DNA of 64,000 bases from Zhengitettix transpicula (GCA_037074705.1 CM073590.1:132699600-132763599), one strand, 5' to 3'; shown: positions 11,205 through 23,434, numbered from the stretch's first letter. Numbers and translations are program-made. Notes: generated by a model from the letters alone, not told the origin.

Positions 11205-12145
11205 AAAAAAAAAGAGGAGCATATGCGAGAGCTCTGCGTTACTGATTCAATATGAAGCAACCGACTGCCGAATCGCATCAAATGCTTGTGGCGACAGTGC
11301 TTTATCGGAAAAACGTACAGATTGATTTCGTCGGTTCAGAGACGGCAATTTTTACCTGGGCTACAAGAAGCATGAAAATCGTCCCAGGAAGGTTGAGGAC
11401 TATTAATTGAAGGCTCATTTGGACCAGGACGATACCCAATCGCAAAAAAAAACAATGATTGCCGAGAAATTGGGTGTTACTCAACCAGCCATTTAAATGC
11501 GCCAACGTGCCAAGGGAAAAGTTCAAAGGATTGGAAGATGGGAGCTGCATTAATGAACTCTGGGCAGATGGAGCGACGCCGAAATATTGCTCATCAGGCA
11601 AAAAAGAAATTCAATCCTGCCCCGGATTGTGACTAGCGATGAAAAGTAAATATATATTTCTAGAATCCTAAAAGTAAGTTCGAGGATCCCGGCCAACCAT
11701 GAACATCGTCCGCTGCAAGACCAAATCGATTCGGATGGAAGACGATGCTGTGCGTTGGTGGGATCAGCAGAGAACCGTCTACTATGAACTGTTGAAACCT
11801 AGTGAAACTGTCAATGCCCACCGCTACTACCAACAACTGATCAAATTGCACCGTGATCTGCGTGAAAAAAGGCCGTATTGTCAGCAAAGACATGACAAGC
11901 TGATTTTCCTCCTCGACAACGCACAATCGCATACGTCAACAATGGTCCGAAACTACTTCGAGGAACTCAACTAGGATGTGTTATCCGATGCTGCATTGTC
12001 ACCAGACCTGGCCCCTTCCGACTACCACCTCTTTTCGTCGAAGGAGCTACGCGCTCGCTGACTAGTACTTGATTCTTACGAAGTCATCTGACTTGTCTTG
12101 ATGAGTTTTTTGAATCGAAAGAGTAGAAATTATTTTAGTGTGGTA
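11205..12145 (+). pseudogene. mariner transposase pseudogene (DD34D), copy 1
   Basis: Across several frames the sequence reads like a mariner transposase. There is an N-terminal helix-turn-helix part near 11230-11400 (WFRRFRDG-like), then DDTQSQKK and KLGVTQPAI, GKVQRIGRW, and RIVTSDEK for the first catalytic region. The longest frame, 11699-11974, contains VYYELLKPSETVNAHRYYQQ and IFLLDNAQSHTSTMVRNY with the second aspartate. A later frame gives the SPDLAPSDYH block with the third aspartate at about 11995-12030. Many stops and frameshifts separate these blocks, so no enzyme is possible. Downstream DNA to about 12290 probably belongs to the element. I did not establish its terminal repeats. 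Confidence 0.85.
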
Positions 12146-12290
12146 TCCACAAATAGCCCGAGAGACGGTAAAAATGTAGCTAACCGGAGTAGGTACTTTG
12201 AGTAATATTAAATAAATATGTGTTTTTCTGACTAAAATCAGCGGATTTAAGCTTATATACCTGGTATAAGTTTTATCCGTGTTTCTTTAA

Positions 12291-13638
12291 AGTCGTAGCG
12301 AGATACCACAATATATTGCTAGCTGATCAACTGTTTCATAATGCGACAGCCGATGGCCATTCATCGAGTATCCTAAAGTAGATGAACGGATTTAAGAGCT
12401 ATAAAGCCAATGAGTAACGAATTTTTTGCTCCTGGAAAGACTTAACATAAATTTTACGACACAATTTCGTTCTGGTTCCTTAAAAATCATTGCTGACATT
12501 AATTGCTATAAACTGGAATGAAACTGTATAGTATGAAGAACGGCCTGAGGGTAATTCAACTCCGCTCGCCGAACATATGGTGGTGTCTGGATGCTACAAA
12601 ATCATTAATTACTTTACTGTATTATAGCCTTCAATAGAAAAGGAAATCCCGGAATAATTGCGCTGCAGGTGCAATATACACGCTTTGCGTTCAGATAGAC
12701 AAGAATAATTTAAAATAAATAAAGGTATATTTACTGTAAATTAATATGTCTAATTGTGCAACATAATACGGCGAATTGTATTATTTTTTATATCTACTGA
12801 GCGCCAATGTTCAGAATACTAGGCTTACATTAGCCTTGCTCTCACGTGAACAACAAACGACAAAAATAGTTCGCGAAACAGTGGATGTTGTTCAACAGTA
12901 GAGCATTGAATTTAAATGTAAAATAAGTGTTACAGAAACACGTATCGTCTCTAATTTAAGAACTGTTAAAAGGTCATTCGTTGCCTAATTTCTTCTTTAT
13001 TGCCGGTGCGTGCCGCTGGCAAGGTTATAATTGTTTTTTCGAACGTCTCAGCTGGGAGCCGAACCGTTCAAGCTTTATTAATGAGCCTTTGGCACGAGGC
13101 ACTATGCGATGCCATAGCTCTCTAGCAAATTAAAAAAACGTTACTTTTACCTTCAATGACTTCGTTCAAACACTACAAAACTGCTTATTAGAGCCTATAA
13201 TTCTTTTTATCAATTTGAAACAGGGTATTTTATTGAACTTTTCATAGCTAAAAAGCGCTTGCAATTATTTATCTGATTAAATATATTTTGACCTGCAGAA
13301 GAAAAGAAAAATTCGGAATAACTGCGTCATACATGCGCGACAGACGCACAAAGAATACACAATTAATTTCAATGTATTGTAATACTAATTTGAGGCCATT
13401 AGTGATTTTGATAATTGGATATTTATGGTGGAATGTTACCGGCACCAATTTCAAGGCAACAATGAACAGGCGGGCTTTGTCGTGCCGAACCGCGGGGTTT
13501 TATAGTTGGAAGTCGGACGGCGAACAGCGTGGCAGACAGATAGATCTAGCCGGAAAGGTTACAAATTAAATTTGAGTAAAAAGTTTTGGACTGTAAAATC
13601 CATCGAACAGTTACAAGCAGTAACCTAAGAAATCACGC
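12291..13638. other. Anonymous sequence
   Basis: No supported feature. A frame at 13288-13569 has no recognisable homology. Confidence 0.5.
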
Positions 13639-14208
13639 TTTTTTGTGTGTGTGTAGACAGGCTATGTATAGGGTAATCCACTAGTGGCAACTCCCCTCTT
13701 ATAGCATAGGAAAGGGATTTGAATTGTGGGATGTGGAAGGGTAGAGGAAGGTAGCCAAGAGTTAACTAGGGCCCCCTGGCTATGTTTTAAGGATCCTACC
13801 CGGCATTCGCCTAAAGAAATGCAGGACAAACCCTAGAAAAACCTGCATCAGGTAGGTCGGGCATTGGCTACTTGTCCCACGCCCTTTTGATAGCGGGAGA
13901 GAAGTTTTCTGTGGAGACGCAGCATTCCCTTCTCCGTGCCTCGACCAGTTTAGGAGGCAGCTGTCCGACTATTCCAATGGGAATAGTGGACAACTCTTAC
14001 CGTATTCCCAAGGTCTGTGACCCCGGAACATACACCTCTCGAAACAGGCCGAGGTTCCTCGGCTTGTGGGAACCTTAGTTCAAAAACGGAGAGGAAAAGG
14101 CATCCCCAAAGGTAGCCCCTTCGTGTCTCTCCTACAAGGTTCTGCCTGCGAGAGAACATCCCTCGCAGGTACTGCCTGCGAGAGAATAACCCTCGCAGAC
14201 ACTCGCGG
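13639..14208 (-). mobile_element. S-repeat copy 3 (full length, doubled hairpin end)
   Basis: GTGTAGACAGGCTATG subfamily. The hairpin unit (CCTGCGAGAGAACATCCCTC, GCAGG) is present twice in tandem at 14143-14200. Confidence 0.85.
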
Positions 14209-14875
14209 TGTATAATCACGTCACAACAAACATCTATAAGTACCGTGACCGTAATCAATTCCACAAACAAATAATTTGAAACAATCTATCCACCTATTAA
14301 TCCGGAAGGAGTTGGAGTTTCCAGTTTCCAGATGAGAGACCCGAAAGTTACGACAGTGTTTCTTTAATCAAAGTAAATTCAGCGATTTCATGGCCTTTTA
14401 AAGTGACTTGTGAGGTGCGTTCGAGCCTGGTACCAGCAGACGTTTTGTAAGTACAAAGAAATTTGATAAAGTATTGTAAACGATAACTAAAGATAAAGTC
14501 GTCAGATTTAGATTTCACGTCTTATTTGATTGTTTTAATTCCTAGGTTGTAAAGGAATTTGATTGTTTAACGTAAATATTAAGGTTGGTTCTTTACTTAG
14601 AAGGCCCAAATAAACGACCCTGAGAAAAGAGTTGTAAAATCTATAAAATTGAAAACTTTAAATGTAAATAATCTCATTTAGAATTGTTGTAATTCCACCT
14701 GAATAAAAGTAATTGTCTTGTAAAGTTTTAAAGAATTTATTAATTATTTCGAAATTCTTCTCGTTTTAAATCAAATAAATATAATTAATTCATCAACCAA
14801 CTATTAAATTCAAATCATTTAAGAAATCTTTGTATAATAAATTATAATTAATTAATGCCATTTGTAATCATTACA
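14209..14875 (+). repeat. Probable solo LTR, degraded
   Basis: Starts TGTATAATCACG right after S copy 3 and ends CATTACA. Contains CAGCAGACG, GTCGTCAGATTTAGATTTC, GGCCCAAATAAACGACCCTG and GAATAAAAG blocks in the order seen in the other LTR copies. No clear target duplication. Confidence 0.45.
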
Positions 14876-16221
14876 GTATGTTTAAATTAATATATAATAA
14901 AAATATAAAGACTTACCACTGAAACGTCTTTAAAAGATATTCTGAATGTAAATATTTTCTGCACATGGTGCTTATAATAACAAAAGTTTTCGGAACGATG
15001 GTTCCATAATAATCTGTAAAAATAATATTAAAAAAGTTGTTTACGATATTGACTCAATATCTTTTGTCGTGAAACATCTGTGTTTAGTTTAATATTCTAC
15101 CATTAGGAGTTGAAAATAAGATGTTAATATTTAAAATTTAATTTATGAACGATTTATGTCATATAAAATTTTGCTTTGCATATTTTTACTATTAATTGCT
15201 TTTAAAAGTTCTTTTCATTTTGTGGTTTCAACACGAAGGAAACATACAGTTTCACTGTAACAGAATAAAATTCTAATCTTAAGAGATGTGAAATTTTTTT
15301 TGTAATAAATTAGCAAGATTTCTGGTTTACACAAACTCTAATTATGCGCAAAGTATGAAAACCCCGTTACAAAATCTCTCACATTTTCTCTTTAGCTACA
15401 ACATATTACGCAAATAGTTAAATTTTTATATATAAATGTTCCAATTGGTCCTCTTTTCATTAATAACAAAAACTTTCCGGTGCTAGAACCATATTTATTA
15501 TGCTTCATGGAGCAATTTATTCATTAGGTAATTCTTGCAATCATAAATAATGCATAAATGCAGCATAAATTATATTTTTTGATTGAATCAACTTCCGTGT
15601 TAACGCAAGTTACTGGTAATTAATTCATCTGAATAAATTTAAAATCAATTAGAGTACTAAGATATTCTTGAACTCAAATCCTGTTTTGCTTTGATCCAAT
15701 ACAATAATTATTATAAATAAAAAACATTACAGAACCTCCAATTTATTTTAAAACTTCAGAATAAGACATTATGTCATAGTCATTCTATAAAAACGGTGTT
15801 GCTTTAAATCATTTTTTTAAAATCTTCTCTTAAACTTGTACAAGTTGGACGAATGCCTCAATCGGCACTATTATGCTATATAATTATGACCCGATTCTTT
15901 TTATTGTAACTGATTATTGTTAAAAATTAATTTAAACAACTCCGTTTTTATAGATTGACTGTAACATAAGGTCTACAGCTTTCATTCAGAAGTTTTAAAA
16001 TAAATCGGAGACTGTATGAGGTTTTTTATTAATAAATATTATAAATAGTCCAATATTACTTAATACAAGAATTGTGTAGGAAGTTTAGTAAATACAACAA
16101 CATGTTTAAAAAAATATACCGCTGTATATTTTTCAAAAACAAAATTAAACCTATCAACTGCGCTTTTGTAAACAATAGCAATAACGCAAAATAAACTAAT
16201 TAATTTGTCATTATTTTCCTG
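14876..16221. other. Anonymous AT-rich sequence
   Basis: Very AT-rich. Nothing recognised. Confidence 0.5.
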
Positions 16222-16838
16222 CTAAATTTCAGACATGTTAATCTGAATTGTAATGCTTTTAAGAACTTCGTCTAGGAAGTTGAAAGTTTTCAAGACGTGG
16301 TCCATGGACGTCAAATGTTCTGGTAAATGGAGCACAGAAATTAACGTGACCGAATCTGGAAACTCGCTGAAGTTGAAATGCAAATTAAATCTTCTCCAAG
16401 AACATTTGTCAAGTGTCAAGAAGGACTAAACACTGTTCATCAATCGTAAAAGACGACAACATTGTCATTGAGTTTCAAATTAACATTTATTAAACAGAAA
16501 GATTCAGCAGATAACACTTCCACCGCATCGCTGTTAAGCTGGAATCGTCATCTATTACGGTCTTCCTCCTTTCAGCGTTGTCAGAGGGTGCCCCACATAT
16601 TTCATTCTTCCTCGCAACGGATATGTTCTCAGTGACATAGTAATGCAGCTCTGGTAGATCTGTATCATTCTTTCCTGCTTGAAAGAAGTAACATCATTAC
16701 TCACGTAAGTGTGCCAAATAGCTTTCGGCACTGGCGTTTCGCCAAAATCGCAATGCAGAACAACAGGTGTTGCATAAATATTGTTATCTCTTATCACAAA
16801 GTATAACTCGCCAGCAAAAATACAAAAAATATAATTAC
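16222..16838 (-). pseudogene. Broken coding remnant with signal-peptide-like start, unknown family
   Basis: Reading the minus strand, an ATG at about 16838 opens MVIIFFVFLLASYTL, a hydrophobic signal-like stretch, then stops. A shifted frame from 16797 continues IRDNNIYATPVVLHCDFGET, PVPKAIWHTYVSND and KYVGHPLTTLKG. Another shift gives SDAVEVLSAESFCLINVNLK with LNDNVVVFYD. The last piece ends FNLHFNFSEFPDSVTLISVL to QINMSEI and a stop at 16222. At about 0.6 kb with no internal splice signals needed, it resembles a decayed gene for a small secreted protein, or an old processed or captured copy. I do not recognise the family, and chance frames remain possible. Confidence 0.35.
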
Positions 16839-16934
16839 CATCGCATAACTTATTTATAATTAATTATAGCTTTTGATTATACGATATGTTCGATACAGAT
16901 ATTGATTTCCATTCCACGATAAAAAAAATCGTAA

Positions 16935-17463
16935 TTTTTTTTCTTTTTAGGGCAACAGGCTACATGAGGGTAATCCCCGTTGGGCAACTCCCCTTTAATA
17001 GCATAGGAACTGATTCCAGGCTAGAGGAAGGTAGCCAAGGGTTAAGTAGGGCCCCCGGGCTATATGTTAAGGATCCTACCCGGCATTCGCCTAAAAGTAA
17101 TGCAGGGAAAACCCTAGAAAAACCTGCATCAGGTAGGTCGGGGTTTAGGTACTTGTCCCATGCCCTTCCGATAGCGGGACAGGAGTTTGCTGTGGGGACG
17201 TGCCTCGACCAGTTTAGGAGGCAGCTGGCCGACTATTCCAATGGGAATAGCGGACAACTCTTACCGTATGCCCAAGGTCTGTGGCCCCGGAACATACACC
17301 CCTCAAAACAGACCGAGGTGCCTCGGCTTGCGGGAACCTTAGTTCAAAAACGGAGAGGAAAAACCATCCCCAAAGGTAGTCCCTTCGTATCTCTCCAACA
17401 AGGTTCTGCCTGCGAGAGAACATCCCTCGCAGGTACTGCCTGCGATAGAATAGCCCTCGCAGA
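16935..17463 (-). mobile_element. S-repeat copy 4 (full length, doubled hairpin end)
   Basis: GGGCAACAGGCTACATG subfamily with small internal deletions near 17005-17025 and 17190. The hairpin end is present twice at 17406-17463. Copy 5 follows 21 bp later in the same orientation. Confidence 0.85.
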
Positions 17464-17484
17464 CTTATTCAATCTCGTAAACTA

Positions 17485-18011
17485 TTTTTTTTTAGGGAAC
17501 AGGCTACATGAGGGTAATCCACGTTAGGCAACTCCCCTTTAATAGCATAGGAAGGGATTTGAAAGGGTGGATGCGGAAGGGTAGAGGAAGGTAGCCAAGC
17601 GTTAACTAGGGCCCCCGGGCTATATTTTAAGGATCCTACCCGGCATTCGCCTAAAGAAATGCAGGGGAAAACCCTAGAAAAACCAGCATCAGGTAGGTCG
17701 GGCATTGGGTACTTGTCCCACGCCCTTCCGATAGCGGGAGAGGAGTTTGCTGTGGGGACGCAGCATTCCCTTCTCCGTGCCTCGACCAGTTTAGGAGGCA
17801 GCTGGCCGACTATTCCAATGGGAATAGCGAACAACTCTTACCGTATGCCCAAGGTCTGCGACCCCGGAACATACACCTCTCAAAACAGGCCGAGCTGCCT
17901 CGGCATATGGGAACCTTAGTTCAAAAACGGAGAGGAAAAGACATACCCAAAGGTAGCCCCTTCGTATCTCTCCTAAAAGTTTCTGCCTGCGAGAGAAAAT
18001 CCCTCGCAGGC
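17485..18011 (-). mobile_element. S-repeat copy 5 (full length)
   Basis: Same subfamily and orientation as copy 4. One hairpin unit closes it at 17985-18011. A 121-codon frame on the sense strand is open from 17834 into the A-run. Confidence 0.87.
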
Positions 18012-18428
18012 ATCAACTTCAGGAAATATACACCAAAATGTTGTTATTAATATAAATTTTAAATTTGTTCAATTAACTGAAAGAATATTCGAACAGTCAC
18101 TGCGTACCGTGTCAAAATGAATATAGAGCATTCCCAGACTTGTTTTTTTTTTGTATTTTTGTATTTGTATTGACGATCAGCGGCATAAATGGTTCGCACT
18201 GCATCATTGTGGATATTTATGGTTTGAAAATTCTTACAGTAGCCAATTTATGGAGGTGGTGAATTTTAGTCAGTAAAACTATGTCTGATTGTGCAGTTCG
18301 TCGAGGACAGGGGTCGTCGTGCCCAGTGGGCCGAGCTACGTAGGCCTAAGTATGCCAAGCAGTGTTGAAGTTTCAGTATCAGTCTGAGTGTGGAGGTCGG
18401 GAGAACACGTAACCATTGCGCGACTCTG

Positions 18429-18450
18429 TTCGTCGTCGTCGTCGTCGTCG
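18429..18450. repeat. (GTC)n microsatellite
   Basis: About seven CGT/GTC triplets. Confidence 0.9.
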
Positions 18451-18529
18451 AAGAAGAAAGTCGTCATTGGGTGCGATCGTCTTGAGTCGGATTAGGAGTA
18501 TGGAAGTTTTTAAAAGTAAAAGCTAGAAT

Positions 18530-19803
18530 ATGTTTTGAAAAGTCGAATTGCGTTCATGAACTTGTGAAGGAAATGGAATTCGGCGGAGTTTGTCTATTTG
18601 AAAAAATCGACGACAGAGAACAATTTAATCCTGCCAGTACTCATGGTTGTTAAATAAAGATCACTTAATAAACTGGTGCCTAAGAAGAAAATCTTAATGC
18701 CCGACCTACCTGATGCAGGTTTTTGTAGGGTTTTCCCTGCATTGGTTTTAGGCGAATGCCGGGTAGGATCCTTAAACTATAGCCCGGGAGCCCTAGTTAA
18801 CCCTTGGCTACCTTCCTCTACCCTTCCGCATCCCCCCTTTCAAATCCCTTCCTATGCTATTAAAGGGGTGTTGCCCAACGTGGATTACCCTCATGTAGCC
18901 TGTTGCCCTAAAAAAAAATCTTTCGTGATCTATACATTTATTTGATCGCTGTGATACTGACCGGTTTCTCTGGAAAAATATCTTGAATGTTGGCGATCAT
19001 TAATTGCGAACTGACTTGAGGGGACGAGCGAAATGCATTACTCTGGAGCGCTAAAGAAATGAATTTGTGTATGTTTGTGAATGTAATTGTGCAATTGGTT
19101 GCACAAAAAGGACTGTTTTTAAAAGTAAAAGTTTTCATTTGTTTAAAAATTTTGGTTTTTGTAAATTCTGTGCAAGTGAAATTCAAGATCGATCAAAATT
19201 GGTATGATTTAATTTGGTAAAATATCCTGTAAATATTGCGTAATTTCTGTACCGTCAAATTTCATTTCGTTTTGAAATTGTATTTTGGGGAATATTTTAA
19301 AGTGTAACAACATTATTTTTTTTAACCTGAACAATTATTCTGTATAATTTATATTTAATCCGAATTCTATACTTTTCCTGAGACCCGATAAAAATCTATG
19401 CGATAAAAATTAAATTCTCATTTAAATTAATAGCCTGGGCAAATTTAATGTAAATTCATTTTTCTGTTTGAAATAAATTCTTTAAATATTATAGTAATCA
19501 AATCAGTTTCATCATTTCATTAAATGTTAATAATTGATATTAAAATTTGATAACTTGAAAATTTCATTTATTTGATTTAAATTGTTGCAAGTAAATCTTT
19601 ATTTATATCGTCATAAACTCAGAAGTAAAGAAAAACTTTAAATAAATCAATATTACAATTGAGTTGCTTCTCAAAGTAAATTAAATTAAAGTAAATAAAA
19701 GCTATAAGTTGTATCAAATTTAAAAATCTTCAAATTGTCTATTACATTAATTGAGGCCAAAACGTGGGGTTAATTTAAAAAGCTTTATTTTGTGTATATT
19801 ACA
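18530..19803 (+). repeat. Solo LTR (family B), split by S copy 6
   Basis: The part from 18945 to 19803 aligns with 48575-49219: GTACCGTCAAATTTCATTTC, GGGGAATATTTTAAAGT, AACAATTATTCTGTA and AAGCTATAAGTTG are shared. Near the end an inner ATTACA (19741) is followed by a decayed primer-binding site (AATTGAGGCCAAAACGTGGG), then a second end TATATTACA (19795-19803) and ATAT. The 5' boundary is uncertain. Confidence 0.6.
18696..18918 (+). mobile_element. S-repeat copy 6 (5'-truncated, with target duplication)
   Basis: Sense copy starting at AATGCCCGACCTACC and ending in A9. The flanks AAAATCTT (18688-18695 and 18915-18922) are identical. It splits the LTR-type repeat that ends at 19803. Confidence 0.88.
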
Positions 19804-19807
19804 ATAT

Positions 19808-20757
19808 TGTAACATACAAAATGGGTGTGCTTTTTAAATGAAGAATTTAATTTACAAACAAACAAATTTATTGTCAATGTTTGAAACAATTACACCAATA
19901 ATTACAAATAGAATTTATCTCAGGGTCATTACTGGGTTTGATAATGGCGAATCATTTTATTTCTCAACTTAAACACAAATTCCAATTTAAAAGAGAAAAT
20001 ATTTACTCGTCAATTAATTATGACGAAACTTACTTGTCGACACAATTATACTAAAAAGATGGATTCTACTTAACAAATTTTATCAAAGGAAGAGAACGAA
20101 ATCTGACGTCTATCTGTTAATCCGGTTTACATAATTAGTTGTTTTATATTGGTACTCATGGCTGTCCAGCATTCTAGGATACTTTTGACTTACGAAGCAC
20201 TATGACGGGTTTTTGCACAGCTTCTACTAAAACTCACTGATTCTAAAATTAATATTTTTTAGATCAAAATCAGGAACCAGGAACCTCCTCTTCGTCTCTC
20301 CCTCACTCGGTTGACTCCTGCTAATTCTCTGCCTGGCTATGTTCACCAAAACTGTCTGTGCTTAGCAGGTTTTATAGTTCTGCGTGTGTGAATGTTTTAT
20401 CTATGCTTTCCTGCAAGCTCGTTTCGATTCTCGCTCTCGCCTTTCGCTTTCGTCCTCGTCTCTCGGTCTCTCGTCTCCAAGTTCCAAAAGTTCTTTCACG
20501 ACCACCCGATCGCTGAGGATTCGAAATACGGACTGAACTCTACCGTATCTTAATGTGAACTCTACTCTACCGTAACGTGATCTGCTTCTCGTCTTGCAAA
20601 TCCGAGCGCTGCATACGCCATTTTTCAGGGCTTCCGACAAAGAAACAATGCTCTGCTACATTGTTGTTTTGTGTTTGGTACCGCCGTCAAGAATATGTTT
20701 CTCAAACAATTTATATTTTCAAATTTACAATTAATGTGTTAATTAATTGGCATTACA
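19808..20757 (-). repeat. Solo LTR (family A), ATAT target duplication
   Basis: In plus orientation it runs TGTAACATAC...GGCATTACA, flanked by ATAT on both sides (19804-19807 and 20758-20761). The right end AATTAATTGGCATTACA is the reverse complement of the family A start TGTAATGCCAATTAATT. The opposed family B LTR ends exactly before the shared left ATAT. Confidence 0.8.
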
Positions 20758-21069
20758 ATATATATCGATAATTATGAAATTCAATGTTATATTTTCTAAA
20801 GGAATGAGTAATTGCTTCATAAAAATAGGTTTATATACGATCTTATGACAATAAGTAACGAATATTAATAGATGCAGCTGGTAATATCTAAAACGTTTCT
20901 TCTCTCACTGCCGTCAAATTTATTGTTACATTCATTGCTTGGTATCACTTTTAATATCGGTCTGTGGTATTTTGAAACAATGTCTCGGGCTTTGAAAGAC
21001 CAAACTCCTGGAGAAATGAAAGCCCCGTTGGACGATCTTCATTGCTTATCGAACCCAGCGTTTAAACCG

Positions 21070-21235
21070 TTCATAATTGGGTGAATGAGTTTAACGAGGT
21101 CAGACATCCACAAGTGATGTACAACGTTCGAGACGTCAACTGGATGCGGCTACAACTGATATGATCAAATTCAGCGATCTTGTGTTGAGTGATCGTTGAA
21201 TCAAATTGCGCGGACTTGTTGAGGCATATCTATGC
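21070..21235 (+). pseudogene. mariner transposase N-terminal fragment
   Basis: One frame reads RGQTSTSDVQRSRRQLDAAT and then TDMIKFSDLVLSDR, a stop, and IKLRGLVEA. This is the linker between the two helix-turn-helix motifs of a mariner transposase (the GRP/S-type region and the 'VLxDRRvkvrel' helix). The neighbouring bases at 21075-21095 could encode a VHNWVNEF-like piece of the preceding helix in another frame. It is short and broken, and runs directly into R1-like LINE sequence. It is probably a truncated mariner joined to, or overrun by, another insertion. Confidence 0.55.
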
Positions 21236-21429
21236 ATTATATTAAAAATATGTCCTCAAAAAGCTATCGACGGTAAGAGTACTGCGAATGCTAACTCATA
21301 ACGTCGATAAATTTTCGATCCGCACGTTGCAGACAGTCTGATGAAGGCAGTTGAATAAAATTGTGAAAACGAATTATAGAATTTACCCGAGACAGATAAA
21401 AAATACTATAAATCAATTGGTCTCTACTC

Positions 21430-22035
21430 GTGCCCAATATACTCGTATAGATTAGACAATTCACCAAGCGAAAAGAAACTGCACGTAGCTCAAAGAAAGG
21501 TGATAATAAAAATATTTCGAGTCTACGCAACCACAGTGGAGACTGTGCAGGTAATAGAGGACATCACTCCGCTGGACATACAAGATAGGAGGATAGCGGC
21601 GAAATACTGGCACAAAAGGAATCACATAGAGAAGGCCAGGGACTACACACACACACGAAGAAGTGGATTGTCAGGTAAAGGTTAAATCCTGGTTACATAA
21701 AATTTCGTAAGAGAGATGACAATCCTCTAAGAAGTCCCCTTGGACCAGGGAAATCTTTCAGAGTCTGAAATAAATGTCTGTATGCATGGGGAATACAAGA
21801 AGAAATTTTATGTAACAGGAAAGGCGGAAGCCATGAAATGGGAATGTGGGACAGAGGACGAAACTCCCAAGCAGGTAGTAATGAACTTCCCAATTTGGGA
21901 GTAGGTTTTCCAATCAGCAAGAACTGCCAAACTTGAGGACATATTAAGTGATAAGGGACTAAGTAAAAAATTAGGAACTGGACTGAAAATTTTTGATAAA
22001 CATATGAGAATTAAAGACGGATTCAATATGTAAAG
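21430..22035 (+). pseudogene. R1-like LINE ORF2 C-terminal remnant
   Basis: A frame from about 21455 reads SPSEKKLHVAQRKVIIKIFR, then VYATTVETVQVIEDITPLDI and RRIAAKYWHK. This matches the region after the reverse transcriptase in R1/I-group LINEs (the 'aqRkvLlrvcraYrTtsteal.vlagv.PldL' block). From about 21785 another frame gives KWECGTEDETPKQVVMNFPI, a C-terminal C-x-H-type block, then KLEDILSDKGLSKKLGTGLK up to a stop near 22035. Frame changes and an internal stop show it is inactive. The following 340 bp to 22377, which has no coding signal, is probably its 3' untranslated region and ends where an LTR inserted. Confidence 0.7.
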
Positions 22036-22377
22036 GAAGGTTTTTTAGGGCGATGAAAGTTCCCCCACTACTCTACCTAAAATGTAGGGTGCCTCCTCTG
22101 TGCGATACAGTTTTCAAACTAAGGCAGAGTGATTACTGAATAGCTACGGTAACTTCTCTGGGATACCAGCAACAATGGTTTTTATTTCATGGACCACAGG
22201 ACCATAACAAAATAAGGAAAAAAAGAAAAATACTTTTTTCGTAGATGATAAAGGAAAGTAAAGTACTAACGAAAGGCAGAGGAAAAGACAAAAGGAAGTC
22301 GAGCAAGAAGCCTTCTGCGAAACCAAAACGTATGAGCAGGACAAGAAAGGAATAGAGTCTACTCTGCTTATATATAT
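22036..22377 (+). other. Likely 3' UTR of the R1-like LINE
   Basis: Noncoding stretch between the C-terminal remnant and the LTR at 22378. It has no long frame. Purine-rich runs are present near 22205-22330. Confidence 0.35.
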
Positions 22378-23434
22378 TGTATTAATTAAAAGAAATCATT
22401 AATTAATGAACAAATATTTGGACTCGCGTGGTCAATGGCAGAAGGCACTCAGGTTGTACCCAAGGATATAATGATGATATAATTGAGTGACAGATGGCAA
22501 ATTAAGAGAGGGTGAGTTAAGTGTGTGTACGCCCGGCTCTGTGGTGCGGTGAGCAGATTTGCACACGAACTCTGTGTGTGTCCGAACTCTTTGGGGAAGG
22601 GAAAAGAGTGCGTCTGAACTCTGTGGAGAGAGGCGAAAGTGCATCCGAACTCTGGTGCGGTGTGAAAAAGGCCGTCCTGAGTCGTAGTTTGGACTCGTAT
22701 TATCAGCGGCAGATGTCAAATTAGACGAGGGTGTGGGGAGAAGTGCAGACGGCTTCGTTGTGAAGTGCACACAAAATAAAGAGATATAAGTCAGAAGAAG
22801 AAAGAGGGATCAGTCTTTAAGGAGAGATCGTTAATGGTGGTCCTCGAGGCGGATTGGGTCAAGTTAGGTGACCGAAATAAATAGGAGTTCGTCGTTAGCA
22901 AGAATCGTCGAGAATTCGTCGTAGGTCGTCAGGAGAAGGAAGTCAGGTGGTAATAATTTGCTGTTACGTGAACAATCTGCGTAGTTGTACTGACGAAAGT
23001 GTTCAGTATAAAGTGTGTGTACAACTTGGTACTCTTTATGGCCTGTATAAAGTAAGTGAGTGTTAGTATGCGAGTGAGCCAAACTGTATGGATTACCTGA
23101 GATTGTAAGTTAATTTTTCACAGTATGCATAGTTGTAAATGTATAATCGTCAGATTTCAGAATTCGAATTTGGTTATTGTATGTTTTCTTTATTGCATTG
23201 TAAAAATTGGTAAACAAGTATCTGTTTTATTAAAGGCCCAGTAAACTACCCTGAGAAAGATTAAATTTCATTGTAAAACATTAATTACTAACTGTTGTAA
23301 AAATTAATTTGATAACTTGTGTTAATGTAAATTGTGTGATAATAAATTGATTTGTTTGTCTATCTTAAATTCTTGAGTTCTTACTAAAACATCCAATCAT
23401 TTTAATATTAAGTGATTTATTTGTATTTATTACA
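22378..23434 (+). repeat. 5' LTR with primer-binding site, ATAT before it
   Basis: Starts TGTATTAATTAAAAG after ATAT (22374-22377), within the R1 LINE tail, and ends TTTATTACA. It includes GTCAGATTTCAGAATTCGAA and GGCCCAGTAAACTACCCTGA blocks and an AATAAATTG signal near 23340. It is followed by AATTGGCGCCCAAAG, a primer-binding site, so it was the 5' LTR of a retrotransposon whose coding part is missing. Confidence 0.75.
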
